Shown: positions 45,708 through 57,045 of the stretch, in pieces
How positions within the stretch are numbered: the stretch's first letter is position 1
Layout: the number at the start of each line of letters is the position of its first letter
Assembly: GCA_028583605.1 (NCBI GenBank)
Contig: CM053333.1
Span: 25,957,302 to 26,021,301, forward strand
DNA from: Dastarcus helophoroides
Lineage: Eukaryota > Arthropoda > Insecta > Coleoptera > Bothrideridae
Direction of reading: 5' to 3'
Length of the DNA stretch: 64,000 bases
The notes under the pieces: generated by a model
What the model was told of the DNA's origin: nothing
Database searches by the model: none
What the model saw: only the letters and a program-made list of their open reading frames with translations
Made by a program: the position numbers and the translations under genes

Positions 45708-46706
45708 TACGAGGATAAATTAAATATGGACCGGAATTTGTTTTTAAAAATTTATTGGTACACGATACATATAATACATATATGAAAGTTATTAACTATT
45801 TTTCTTCATAATCTCCTGATTTTGTTATGCATTTTTGCCAACAGATTGGGAGTTTTTTAATGTCATCATCATAAAAAGAAGGGAGGCGTGTTTGCAGCCA
45901 ATTGCGCAGCAGCATCATCATGGAATCGCTCATCTCCTAGAGTTTCTTTCAGTGGCCCAAACATAATAATCGCATGGTGATAAGTCGGGATTATAAGGAA
46001 GGTGTTCTAATGTTGCCCAATGTATTTCCTCTAATTTTTGAGGTGTCAGATTGACTGAGTGAGGTTGGGCATTGTCGTGAAGCAAAATCACATTTCTCAT
46101 CGAAAATTCGCGCCTCTTCCGCCGATATGCACGTTTTGCTTCATCCAATAGGTGGCAGTAGTAGTTAGCATTAACCATACGACGTTCATGCAGAAGATCG
46201 ATGTGCACAACTCTAAAATCACAAAACACTGTCGCAAGCATCTTTCCAGCTGAGATGCGAGTTTTTGCCTTGACGGGTGCACCTTCCTCCTTTCTTCTCC
46301 ACTCCATGCTTGCTTATTTAGATTCAGGGATGTAATGGTGGACCGAAGTCTCATCACACTTTCCAGCTGAGAGGCGAGTTTTTGCCTTGAGTTCGTCCTT
46401 TCAAAAAGTTTTTGTGCTATTCATATTCTTCCAACAAGTATCCCCAACTCTAGTTTACGAAGAATTTGGGCGGTTTTTACACCTTCAACGGCAAGAAATT
46501 CAAAAATAATGCGCTGCGCAACTTGCCGATGAACCTCTTGCACACTCATTGTGTTTACAACTGACGAACGGCGAGAACGGAATTCGCTTGAGTGCAGGAA
46601 GTCACATGATATATCCATCTAACATGTCTAAGAGTATACTCACACTCCCGACGCCCGCATGGCGACATGATAGAATTCTGGTTCATATTTGATTTACCCT
46701 CCAAAT
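45708..46706 (-). pseudogene. mariner (Tc1/mariner) transposon, degraded
   Basis: On the minus strand, an N-terminal helix-turn-helix part (46618-46421: AQRIIFEFLAVEGVKTAQIL) is followed by the catalytic part from about 46360 (DETSVHHYIPESK, then a TAA, then ASMEWRRKEEG). ATVFCDF holds the first catalytic Asp, LLHDNAQPH the second and YNPDLSPCDYYVW the third. A frameshift near 45950 follows, then the C-terminal end in another frame. Terminal inverted repeats of about 28 bp are visible: GAGGATAAATTAAATATGGA at 45711 and, on minus from about 46703, GAGGGTAAATCAAATATGAA. Roughly 1.0 kb long, shorter than a typical 1.3-kb mariner: the region between the DNA-binding and catalytic parts is largely missing. 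A 31-bp segment is duplicated (46243-46273 and 46360-46390). Confidence 0.92.
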
Positions 46707-48282
46707 ATAAAATAGAAATTTTGAGAAGGTGTCGAACAAAGCTCTTAGAAATTTTGTTTGAAGTTTAAAATTCAAATTTCGAGAAATAATCTAAATTTGT
46801 AGTTGAAATATTGAGAAAAAGGTCGATATTTTGAAACTAAATCTAAAATTTGGATTAAGACGTAAAAATGAAGTTTAAACTAGGAATTTTCAAAAAAGAA
46901 AGCAAAACTCCCAAAACAAACTCGAAATTGTTATATAAAATATTTCCTGGAATTTCGATTGTGAAATCTAAATTGTCACTTGTTTCTCAAAATTTGGAAT
47001 CGAGACTTCTACAACACAAGCCGAAATTTCAAGAAGAGAGTAATATCAGAATTTGAAAGTCAATTCGGGATTGACTGATTTCGAATTTTGTGTCGTTCGT
47101 TTAAAATTTTAAACTCGACATATCGGGTTAAACTCGACATATCGGGAAACGTTAAAATTTGGAAATCAAAACCGAAATTTCGGTAAGATACGATTTCTGA
47201 ATAAAATCTAACATTCGAATTTAAAGGGTACATTTTAGGGAAAAAAGTACACTGCGAGTTTAAATTTAGAATTTCGCCAAAAAAAGTCAAAAATAAAAGC
47301 TTCACTTTCAATTTTAAAATCTTTATTTCGTCATTTTTCCAGAAATTTGTCTCTTTTTTGAAATCTTGACTTTCATAAATTTGAGGTAATAATCGAAGTT
47401 GGGATATTAAAGTTGAAATAAGGAAAAAATATCAATCTTTCTAAAGAGAAAATTAGAAATGTTTAAATTACTGTCGAAATTCTTAAAAAACAATAAATTT
47501 ATGTTTTTATCATATGTTGACCCGAAAATTTGTCAACATTTACGAAATTGAAACTTGAAACTGTCCGAAATTTTCAAAATTAAGTAAAAATTTCGAGAAG
47601 TCAACATCTTAAATAGTAAGGGACATGGTATGGTGCAAGGGTCACTAAAGGGAAAAATGTGCTCAGCCTAATCCAATCATAGTGCGCAGAATTTTGAGTT
47701 TAATCTCGAAAATTTAACTACAAATTCGGAAATCACAAAAATATCGAAATTTAATATTTAAATTTCCAAAATAAAAATAATTAATCGAAAGGTTCATGAA
47801 CTCAAATATGTTCTTGAAAATGCGAGTTCAAACCAATATTTTTTTTCTCAAAATTTTAACTTAAAAAATCTTCTAAATTGACATAAGTATTTCGTGATTA
47901 AAAGTTTTCAATTTTACCTCAACATATTGAGTTTTTCTCGAAATTTCGGGAGCAGTCTCTGAATTTTTCTTAAATCTGATTTAAGTTCGAGATTAAATTC
48001 AAAATTTTTGAGATTAAAGTCGAAGATTTGATAAAAAACCAAAACTTTACAAGAAATCTCGAATTTCGAATTTTAAAGTTCAAACAAACTTGAATTCAAA
48101 ATTTTAAATTTAATCCAATGTTTTAAAGGTTTTCGTCTTCTTTCTCAGAATTTTAAAAGTTCGATTTTTTTCTGAGAATTTGTAAAAATACATGAACTAG
48201 ATATTTTAAAATTTTAATTTTGACTACGTTTAAATTTTAAGAAATTTTGACTTATTTTAGAAATTTCTTTAATCTTGAATGT
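46707..48282. repeat. Degenerate TTTCGA satellite, mixed polarity
   Basis: AT-rich low-complexity sequence of the same kind, with locally repeated words (for example TAAACTCGACATATCGGG twice at about 47110-47145). No gene is supported. Confidence 0.7.
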
Positions 48283-48425
48283 TAGAAAATTGAAATACAA
48301 ATCTTGTCCCCTGAAACCAAGAAAGATAAACACAACAAAGGTTGCTCTAACGCGTTTCGACAGCCAAGCAATCATCTTCAGAGATACCAACAATTTTGGA
48401 GATAACCAAAGACCAGTCCGTTCCA
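48283..48425. mobile_element. Palindromic element family A, copy 6 (one arm)
   Basis: It starts AAAATTGAAATACAAATCTT and includes TTGTCCCCTGAAACCAAGAA, AAAGGTTGCTCTAACGCG, GACAGCCAAGCAATCATCTTC, then GAGATAACCAAAGACCAGTC and CGTTCCACC. The second long arm is missing, so the terminal segment directly follows the first arm. Flanking direct repeats are not clear (CTTGAATGTTAG and CTTAAAAGTTAG at best). Confidence 0.85.
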
Positions 48426-48639
48426 CCAAAACTTAAAAGTTAGCCTTACTAGAAGTTTCAACAAACGTATTTTTTTAAAACTCTGGAGTTTCTACCTAAG
48501 AATGGCGAGTTTTTTTCAAGAACTATGATATTTTTTCTATTATTATTATTAATCGTCAAATTTCTTATTTAAACTGGACATTTTCACTTTAAACTCGAAA
48601 GTTCCTGTACTTTTTATTTTAAAGATGCTAAGACAAATT

Positions 48640-50280
48640 TAATTTTCCAAATCTAGTTCTAATAAATTCTGAATTTTGTTTCGATCTGAGTTCGTTAACC
48701 TTAAAATTTCGACATATTTTCCAAAAATTAAAGGTGAGATTTCAAACTTTTTCAGAAATTTCGGGATGGTTTGAGTTTTTTGAATATTTCGTCCATTTTC
48801 CAAGATTTTTTTAAATTTTGACTTAAAAGTTTTTTTTTCAAGGGAAGTCAATTTAAAGAAAAGGTTGATTTTTGAAATAAATTGGAAATTTGAGAAGGAA
48901 AAATGGATTTGGAAAAAATAGTCCAATTTCCGAAAAATACACATTTCCAGCAAAAAAAAAACGAAACTTTCAGAAAACAAAAATTTCCTATAGTAAGCTA
49001 AAATTTTGAAAAAACGGTAAAATTTTGAGATGAAAAAAACGAATTTCGGAGAAAAAGGTGAGATTTCCAGAAACGTAAAGGATAAGACATTGACATTAAA
49101 GTCGAAATTTCCAAAAGACCATGTTTGAGAAAAAGACGAATTTCGATTGCTTTGATTTTCGATTTTTTTCAAAATTTTGAATTTTTTGGCAGAATTTCGA
49201 TTTTTCTCAAATATACCACTTGTTCAATGGTGACTTTGAAAATAGCGACTTTTTTTTAAGTCATGGTTTCCCAAATTTAATTTTCCAAATCTTGTTTCAA
49301 TAAATTCTGAATTTTGTTTCGATCTGAGTTCGTTAATCTTAAAATTTCGACATATTTTCCAAAAATTAAAGTTGAGATTCCAAACTTTTTCAGAAATTTC
49401 GGGATGGATTGACTTTGTTGAATATTTCGTCCATTTACCAAGATTTTTTAAAATTTAGACCTAATGGTTTTTTTTCAAAGGAAGTCAATTTTAAGAAAAA
49501 GTTGATTTTTGAAATAAATTGGAAATTTCAGAAGGAAAAATGGATTTCGAAAAAATAGTCCAATTTCTGAAAAATACACATTTCCAGCAAAAAAAAAACG
49601 AAACTTCCAGAAAACAAAAATTTCCTATAGTAAGCTAAAATTTTGAAAAAACGGTAAAATTTTGAGATGAAAAAGACGAATTTCGGAGAAAAAGGTGAAA
49701 TTTCCAAAAGACCATGTTTGAGAAAAAGACGAATTTCGATTGTTTTGATTTTCGATTTTTTTCAAAATTTTGAATTTATTGGCGGAATTTTGATTTTTCT
49801 CAAATATACCACTTTTTCAAAATGGTATCTTTTATAAAATAGCGACTTTTTTTAAATCATCGTTTTCCAAATTTAATTTTCCAAATCTAGTTTTAATAAT
49901 TTCTGCATTTTGTTTCGATCTGAGTTCGCTAACCTTAAAATTTCGACATATTTTGCAATAATTAAAGTTGAGGTTCCAAACTTTTTCAGAAATTTCGGGA
50001 TGGATTGACCTTTTTGAATATTTCGTCCATTTTCCAAGATTTTTTAAATTTTGACTTGAACGTTTTGTTTTTCAAGGGAAGTCAATTTTAAGAAAAAGTT
50101 GATTTTTGAAATAAATTGGAAATTTGAGAAGGAAAAATGGATTTCGAAAAAATAGTCCAATTTCCGAAAAATACACATTTCCACCAAAAAAAACGAAATT
50201 TCGAGAAAACAATAAAAATTTCCCACAGTAAGCTAAAATTTTGAAAAAACGGTAAAATTTTGAGATGAAAAAAAAAAATT
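48640..50280. repeat. ~600-640-bp satellite unit, about 2.7 tandem copies
   Basis: The landmark GATCTGAGTTCGTTAACCTT recurs at about 48684, 49322 and 49918 (periods 638 and 596). AGAAATTTCGGGATGG and TTGAAATAAATTGGAAATTT are also shared. An inverted copy lies at 38190-38735. An apparent 177-codon minus frame here (48639-49172) is a composition artefact of one unit. Confidence 0.95.
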
Positions 50281-51060
50281 TCAGAAATTTCGAAACAAAA
50301 AGGACCAATTTGTGTTGGTAAACAGGTTTTCATAAACCGTTTGTTTTTGATTTTTCTTGAAGTGATTGTGTGCAGTGCAATGTTTTCAGTAGCTTAAGTC
50401 GCTGTCCTGTCTTACGAGACTACCTTTTACGTAAATTAAAAAATTAGTTTTAATTTTTTGTTTAAATTTAGTTAGTCTTCAGGTCATGAAATTCTAATGA
50501 AGCTTTTTCTAAGTTTGTATGCTATATACATTTCCATAGATATTATTGGTAGTCAAAGTACTATACTTTAATTAGAAAGTTTGAATAAGTCCTTTTATCT
50601 CCTTTTACATAGTAGACGTAGTTTCTTGAACGCAATTTCAAAGTTTGCTGTCTTGATGAAGGCCTTTTAGGTGGATGTTGCAAGTTTTTACACATTGATT
50701 AAATTTACAACGAACCACGAGCGTAATAGCTTTTTACAAAGTTTATGCGGTTTTTTAATTTCAATATATTCACCAGCTATTTTACATTTTACATTGGAGA
50801 CATAAAATTGACAAAGTAATCATGTAAAAAAAAACATCGATTTAATCATGGTAAGATTTACAATGTTTTAAGCTCTTCCGGTTGCTGTATTATTAATATG
50901 TGACTCATGGCTTCACCCTAACGACACGCACATATCCTGTTGTAGACAACTAATTGATTTTTTATTGCGTTTTATATACTATTGGCTTGGTGTCCTATTT
51001 GCAAAAGATTATTCACCTTTTCAAATGTAATTAACCAATCAAGGTATACAATTTTAAATT
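50281..51060. other. Unassigned AT-rich sequence
   Basis: Complex, non-satellite sequence. I see no gene, RNA or named repeat in it. Confidence 0.5.
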
Positions 51061-52520
51061 TGTGTCAATCAGAGATTGGTGATGATTTAAAAGAAATTTC
51101 GACTTTTTTGTTCAAATCATAAGTTTACGATTTTCATTTTTATTTATTTATTAATTTTTGTTAATTTTAGGTTTTTCTAAAAACCTTGTTTTTTAAATTT
51201 CAATTGTATCTGTAGGTTCGAATTGATATTCTAACAAAACGTATAAATTGAAGTTTTTTAAAAAAATCGACTTGAATTCGATAGCACGATTTAATCTCGA
51301 GATTTAAAAAAAAGTGTTCTTTGATTTATGATGACTGTAAATTACATTTAATCAACTGAACTTTTTTTTTAATTTTAAAAGTAGGTTTTCAATTTTTATT
51401 TTTTTTTCCGAAAATTTCGAACTTCAACACTTCTTTTTCGAAATTTCCTAGTATCGAAATTCTGATCCTAATTTAAATTTCAGAGTTTACACATCCAGTA
51501 TCATACTTTTTATTTTTAAATGTTCTGCTTGAGACTCAATATTTTACTTCCTGTACATTTTGATTCTTTCAGAATTTTCAGTTTTAATTCCTTTTATTAT
51601 TAAATGTTCTGTTTAAAATTCAGATGTTTACTTTCCAGAAATTTCGATTCTTTTCGAAATTTTGCGTCTGGATTGGATAATTTCTGACTTTTTGGAAATT
51701 TAGACTTTAAAGAAATTTCAATTTTTGTTGTGAAAATTTTTAATTATTCGTCGAAATATCGACTTTATTTCGAAATTTAGATTCCTTTGTTAAGAATACA
51801 AATTTATTCTTCATGTTGGTCGGATACATTATGTTTATTAATTCTATTTAACATTTCTGTAAATGTAGGTTTTCAGTTTTTATCTTTTATTTTTTTTCTT
51901 TTCCATCTTCGACCTGGGCTCCATATTTCTAATTTGAACTGATCTTAATTTTGCCAAGAGTTTCTTTTTCGAAATTTCGAGTTTCGACTTGAAACTATAG
52001 CAAATTTCTGTCGAAATTTTGATTTTTTTCTTCTTAAAATCTCTAGCGTAGACTGCGTTATCTTTCTCTCCAAAATTTTGACGTTAGACACAAAGTCGTC
52101 GTTTTCAAGTTTTCACTACAAATTATCCGATTTTTGAAACTATACTTTTAACTCCAAATCAAGATTTAGGGTTTTTTCTTGGGACTTAATTTTTATTTTA
52201 CTATTTAAGTGAAGTGTTTTTATAAATTTTCATTTTTTCTGGAAATTTTCAATTTTTTCCTATTGGTTTGAACTTAACTTAAACTTACCATGTTGATTTT
52301 AACCTCGAATTTTTGGTATAATGATTTTAAAAAATTACCAATCTTTTTTTGAAATTTCGATATTTCTTCTCAAAATTTCTAATGAATTCCCCCTGTCATT
52401 TTTTTATTATCTCTATTTCAAATTCTTAATTTTTCTGTGGACTGGAATTTTCACCTATTTTATTTTCAATTTAATTTTGGTACCTCTTTTTCTACCATTT
52501 TGATTTTGAACTCAAAATTG
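51060..52520. repeat. Degenerate TTTCGA satellite, T-rich on plus
   Basis: TTTCGAACTT, GAAATTTCGA and similar words are interspersed with T-runs. This block is more diverged than the 27-38 kb blocks. Confidence 0.65.
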
Positions 52521-52524
52521 TGCT

Positions 52525-52872
52525 ATAATTTATATTAATAAAACTGAAGTCATTTTGAAAAAGTGTGTCTGTCGACTGATCTTTTGTCTGGGTTAATCTC
52601 GGAAACTGCTACATCGATTCTCATGAATTTTTTACTAAAAAATGTATTGTTTTTAGATGTACCTTTTAGGCTATTTTTATTCCAGTAAAACTCAACTTTT
52701 TACCTCTAAAGAACTCGAATGTGGTAACAATTTTATTTGTGACTGGTACACACAATACTAGAATAAGATGAGCGAAAATTTGAATATATTCTATTAAAAT
52801 CAAATGAAAAATTATTTTATTTCGAAACATGACATTATTCGACCTTGCGCACAATCGCTGGGGTCAGCTAGT
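52525..52872. mobile_element. Short non-autonomous element, Helitron-like
   Basis: It opens with TTTATATTAATAAAACTGAA and GTGTGTCTGTCGACTGATC, and closes with GCACAATCGCTGGGGTCAGC followed by TAGT. This opening and closing style is seen in short Helitron-like elements of insects. There is no coding sequence. Terminal hairpin and insertion site were not resolved. Confidence 0.45.
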
Positions 52873-52996
52873 TATTTTAAAAATTTCAAAATTAAATTTT
52901 CAAGTTTGGATATGTCCTCTCAAGATTTTCAACGAATTCTAAAACTTTTACATTTACTCGAAATGTTAACTTTTTTCCCGAAAATCTCGAATTTCT

Positions 52997-53171
52997 TATG
53001 TTGCAGGTTTTTTGGTGGAAATTTTGACTTTTAAAAATGGTCGAATTTTGTTAGACAGAGCTAATTCTGTTTTTGGAAAACCTATGTTGCGGGTTTTTTG
53101 GTCGAAATTTTGACTTTTAAAAATGGTCGAATATTGTTAGACGGAACTAATTCTGTTTTTGGAGAACCTAA
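52997..53171. repeat. 86-bp tandem duplication
   Basis: TATGTTGCAGGTTTTTTGGT at 52997 and TATGTTGCGGGTTTTTTGGT at 53083 begin two copies, each ending with CTAATTCTGTTTTTGGA. The copies differ by a few substitutions. Confidence 0.93.
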
Positions 53172-53189
53172 GCCCTTTTCTAATTGCCT

Positions 53190-53520
53190 CCATTAGAGAT
53201 TCCCAACCTTTTTTACGTTGTGACCTCCCTCCCCCGCATACGAAAAAATATTCATGCATCAATTAACGTCGAAAATTCAAATCAAAGTTGACAGATAAAA
53301 AATCCACTAAAGCACTAAACTAAACACTGTGGCCTGTGATTAAGTCCAAAGAATGTATCGATTTGAATCTCAATGCAGATGACGTCGATGCATCTTTTGC
53401 TAATCTTTTTAGATTAGTACGTTTGAAAATGCCAGTTCTGCTGGCGAAATACGTATCACGTAATTCTTTATTTAATTGCCCATGTGGTAAAGGGGTGAAA
53501 CCTTCTGGAGACAAAAAATG
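53190..53520. mobile_element. Unidentified transposon-like island
   Basis: GAGATTCCCAACCTTTTTTA and CGTTGTGACCTCCCTCCCCC look like the end of a hAT-type element. The following 200 bp have open frames on both strands (plus: DLNLNADDVDASFANLFRLV). I cannot assign the family. The island is clearly different in composition from the satellite around it. Confidence 0.35.
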
Positions 53521-56330
53521 TAAAAATTTTCGAAAAAAAGTCGAAATCTCAAAAAGTCGTCTAAATGTTAAAAGACTGGATATTTTAAAAAATGGCCGAG
53601 TTTTCAATTCGAAGATTTAAAAAATATAAGACGAGACATTTATAAAATTCCAAATATTGAAGAACCAAATAAAAAAGTTACAAATTTTTAATAAATTCGA
53701 AAATTTTGAAGAGTCGAAATTTTAAAAAATGTCGAAATTCGTACCAAAAGTGAAAATTAAATAAAAATCAAAACTTGAAAAAAATTACATTTCCAAAAAT
53801 GATTTTTAAAAAAGTTGATATTTTGCCAAAAAAGTCAAAATTCTCCAAAAAATGTTAAGATTAAAAAAGAGTTTTCAGCGAAATTCAAAATTAAAAAAAC
53901 AAAATTTTCAAATTTAAAAATTTTGAAAAATTTTCAAAGTAATTTAAATTTCGATTTTTGTAGTTATGGTTTTCTTTTTAAAATTCCAGTTGTTAACAAA
54001 CTTTTTTTTGCAAATTCGATTTTTTCAAAGCTCAATATTTCTTCAAAATGTGGCTTTTTTAGTGTTCGACTATTTTTTAAAATTTCGACTTTTTAAAATT
54101 ACGAAATTTTTAAAAAATTTCAAATTTTCGAAAATCAAACTTTTGAGGAATTTTTTGAAAGTGTCAGAATTTTTAAAAAGGGAAATTTTTTGAAAAAAAC
54201 AGTTGAAGTAAGTAGTCGAAAAAAGAACGTTTTAAAAACTCTAAATTTTAGTCAAAATTTCGAAAAAGTCCACAGTTTTAAAAAAAAGAAAATTTTTAAA
54301 AATTTAATTTTATTACTATTACTATTAACTGTTAAAAAAATAAAATTTAATAAATGGAACATTTTTCAAGAAATTCGAATTTTTTTTAAAAGCAAAGTTT
54401 TCAAAATGATTCGAAAATTTTGAAAAATGAGTAAATTTCGAAAGAAATTTTTAAAAGTTGAAACTAAACAAAAGCAAACATTTTGGAAAAAAGAACTAAA
54501 ATCTAAAAGAGTAAAAATTTGTCGAAACTTTCATAAAATTTGCAAAAAAGATTTTCAAAAAAAGGTCGAAATTTTTTAAAATTTCGTAATTTTAAAGTCA
54601 CAATTTAAAAAAATAGTCGAACACTTTAAAAAAGGCCACATTTTGAAGAAATGTTGAGCTTTGAAAAAATCGAATTTGCAAAAAAAGTTTGTTAACAACT
54701 GGAATTTTGAAAAGAAAACCATAACTACAAAAATCGAAATTTTAGACTTAAAACTAGATATTTTAGAATTAAAACTTCTAAAAATAAGACAGGATTTTAA
54801 AAAAGGTCGACAATTTAAAAAAATTCGAAACTACTAAAACATTGAATTTATAAAACTTAAACATTAAATAAAAATCGAAACGTTATTTTTAAGCTTAAAC
54901 TTTTGCAAAACATTTTGAGAAAAAATCAACAATTGTAAAAAAGTCCAAATTTTGAAAAAAGAAACCCTAATTCTGAAATCAAATCATGAGAAAATGTCAA
55001 CCTTTCAAAAAACTCGACATTTTCACAAAAAACAAAAAAGTGAAAGCTAAAAGAACCGAATTTTTGTCCAAAGTTGCAATATTTGAAGAAATTAAAATAG
55101 TTTTCAACAGAAACAGATATTTTCTATTAATGAAGAAAAATTCTAGATTTTCAAAAATCTAAATTTTGAAATATTAAGTCATAATTGATTTAAACACTTT
55201 GAAAAACGCGAAATGTTGAAGTTTGGGAAAATCCAACCCTTCAAAAATTTTACATTTTCAAAAAAAAAGGTCAAAATCTGCCGGAATACGCATTAGGTCC
55301 CCTTCCCCCTTATGAACTCTACGCCCCTTAAAAATTTCAACTTTTTCGAAATTTCGATTTTTATGTAAACTTGACTCTTTTCTATTTTCTTTTTGAAAAT
55401 TTCGACCTTTTTTTGAAAAGTTAAATGTTAGTTTAAATTTTTGATTTTTTTTATCAGAATTTCCACGTTTTCTGAATTTTTCGAATTTTTACCATCAAAG
55501 CTTTCAAAATTTCGACTTTTAAAAATTTTTACTATTTTTTTAAATTTCAACCTTTTTTAAAATTTTGACTTTTTCTCGAATCTTCGTAAATTCGAAGTTT
55601 TCTGGCAATTTCAAACTTTTATCATCAAAATTTCGACTTTTTTTTGAGACGTTTTATTTAAGCATAAATTTTAGATTTTTTTTTCAAAATTTCTACATTT
55701 TCGGAATATTTCGAATTTTCACCATCAAAAATATTGTTTATGACTCAGTTTTAAGTTCTTTAAAAATTTCGACTTTTGAAAATATTCACTTTTTTAAAAA
55801 AATTATAAGTTTTTTTTTAATTTTGACTTTTTCTCGAGACTTTGAATTCGGTAAATTCGAAGTTTTCTGGCAATTTCAAACTTCTATCATCAAAATTTTG
55901 ACTTTGACTCGAATCTTCGAATTTTGAGAATTCAGCTTTTTGAAAAAACTCTCGAAATTTTGATTTTTTCAAAAATTAGACATTTAAAATGTCGAATTTT
56001 TTTTGAAAATTTTAATCTCATTTAAAAATTTTGACTTTTTCTCGACTCTTCGAATTTCGTAAATCCAACTTTTTGTAAAATCCCTCTTATTCTGAAAATT
56101 TCGACTGTTGTTGAAAAATCTGACGTTTTCAGTTACGAATTTTAAGCTGACGTTTAAATGGGGTATTTTTCAAGTTTAAACGGAAAAGTTAAAAAAAAAC
56201 TCGAAATTTAGAATAATATTCAAGTTTAAAATCTAAGCATGAAATTTTTAGACAAAATCAGAAATTTCGTGTAAAAATGAAAAAATCTAACTTTTGATGT
56301 TAAATTTCGAAAAAAAGAAAGCTTTAACAT
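53520..56330. repeat. Degenerate TTTCGA satellite with polarity switches
   Basis: A-rich (GTCGAAATTTTAAAAAATGT style) to about 53950, T-rich to 54190, A-rich to about 55290, T-rich to about 56150. A ~265-bp direct duplication lies at 55567 and 55829 (AAATTCGAAGTTTTCTGGCA). A short non-satellite patch (55280-55325: GGTCCCCTTCCCCCTTATGA) marks the switch to T-rich. Confidence 0.8.
53947..54747. repeat. Long inverted repeat, ~175-bp arms and ~450-bp loop
   Basis: The left arm (about 53947-54120) includes TTTGTAGTTATGGTTTTCTT, CCAGTTGTTAACAAACTTTT and TCTTCAAAATGTGGC. The right arm (about 54570-54747) holds their reverse complements: GCCACATTTTGAAGA, GTTTGTTAACAACTGG and AACCATAACTACAAA. The arms are near-identical apart from small indels. 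The arm boundary coincides with the satellite polarity switch. Confidence 0.9.
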
Positions 56331-56449
56331 ATTTGCAATTCACGAACTATCAACATGGCAGCTCACGTGGCCCAATGAAGCGTAGGCTCTGGGACATTTG
56401 CCCCCTTTGTCTCCTGCTCTCGGCAGACCTGAATCAGTATGTCATGAGT

Positions 56450-57045
56450 ATGATAATGAAGGCTTCCACGGCCAGAGTCAGTACAGGATAAACTTCTTTC
56501 GGGATTGGACCGTGTCAAAGAACTACTAAAAGTGTTCGACGTTTCGCCCACCATCGTAGGGGGCTTCTTCAGGAACAAAGCAAAAAAAAAAAGAGGAATT
56601 TGAGGGAATATGCAAAAAAATGAAAGAATGAAAAGGCCAATTTCAAAGCATCAGAACACGGCAACTCAGTATGTCCACCATACCAGAGGTGAAACTCTTC
56701 TGAATTGACCATTGGTACAAAGGATAAGAAAGTTTAGACAGAAGAGCACGGTAACTCAGTATGTCCACCATACCAGAGGAGTTTCGCCTCTGGTATGGTG
56801 GACATACTGAGTTACCGTGCTCTGATGTTTTGAAATTGGCCTTTTCATTCTTTCATTTTTTTTGCATATTCCCTCATATTCCGCTCTTCATTCTTTCATT
56901 TTTTGCATATTCCCTCATATTCCTCTTTTCATTTATTGTTTCGTTTCTTTGTTCCTGAAAAAGCCCCTTACGATGGTGGGCGAAACGTCGAACACTTTTA
57001 GTAGTTCTTTGACACGGTCCAATTCCGGAAGAAGTATATCCTGTA
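56450..57045. mobile_element. Large palindromic element, family B (Penelope-like architecture suspected)
   Basis: The left arm from GTACAGGATAAAC (56481) through GTGTTCGACGTTTCGCCC, TTCTTCAGGAAC and AAAAGGCCAATTTCAAAGCA is matched in reverse complement by TTTTGAAATTGGCCTTTTCA, GGCGAAACGTCGAACACT and GTATATCCTGTAC (ending 57046). CAGTATGTCATGAGT flanks the structure (56435-56449 and 57046-57060), a possible 15-bp target duplication. No coding sequence is present. Confidence 0.75.
56743..56823. repeat. Perfect palindrome, 37-bp arms with 7-nt loop
   Basis: From AGAGCACGGTAACTCAGT to CATACCAGAGG (56743-56779), a 7-nt spacer AGTTTCG, then the exact reverse complement at 56787-56823. It is the centre of the family B element. 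Related words TAACTCAGTATGTC and CTCTGGTATGGT recur at 56670, 57130, 57250 and 60950. Confidence 0.97.

Noticed and set aside
48639..49172. 177-codon minus frame, hydrophobic and Lys-rich
   Set aside because: It covers one ~600-bp satellite unit. The other units are frameshifted and have stops, with no sign of protein constraint.
53320..53607. 95-codon minus frame as a host gene
   Set aside because: It lies in a transposon-like island, with an equally long open frame on the other strand and no family resemblance I can name.
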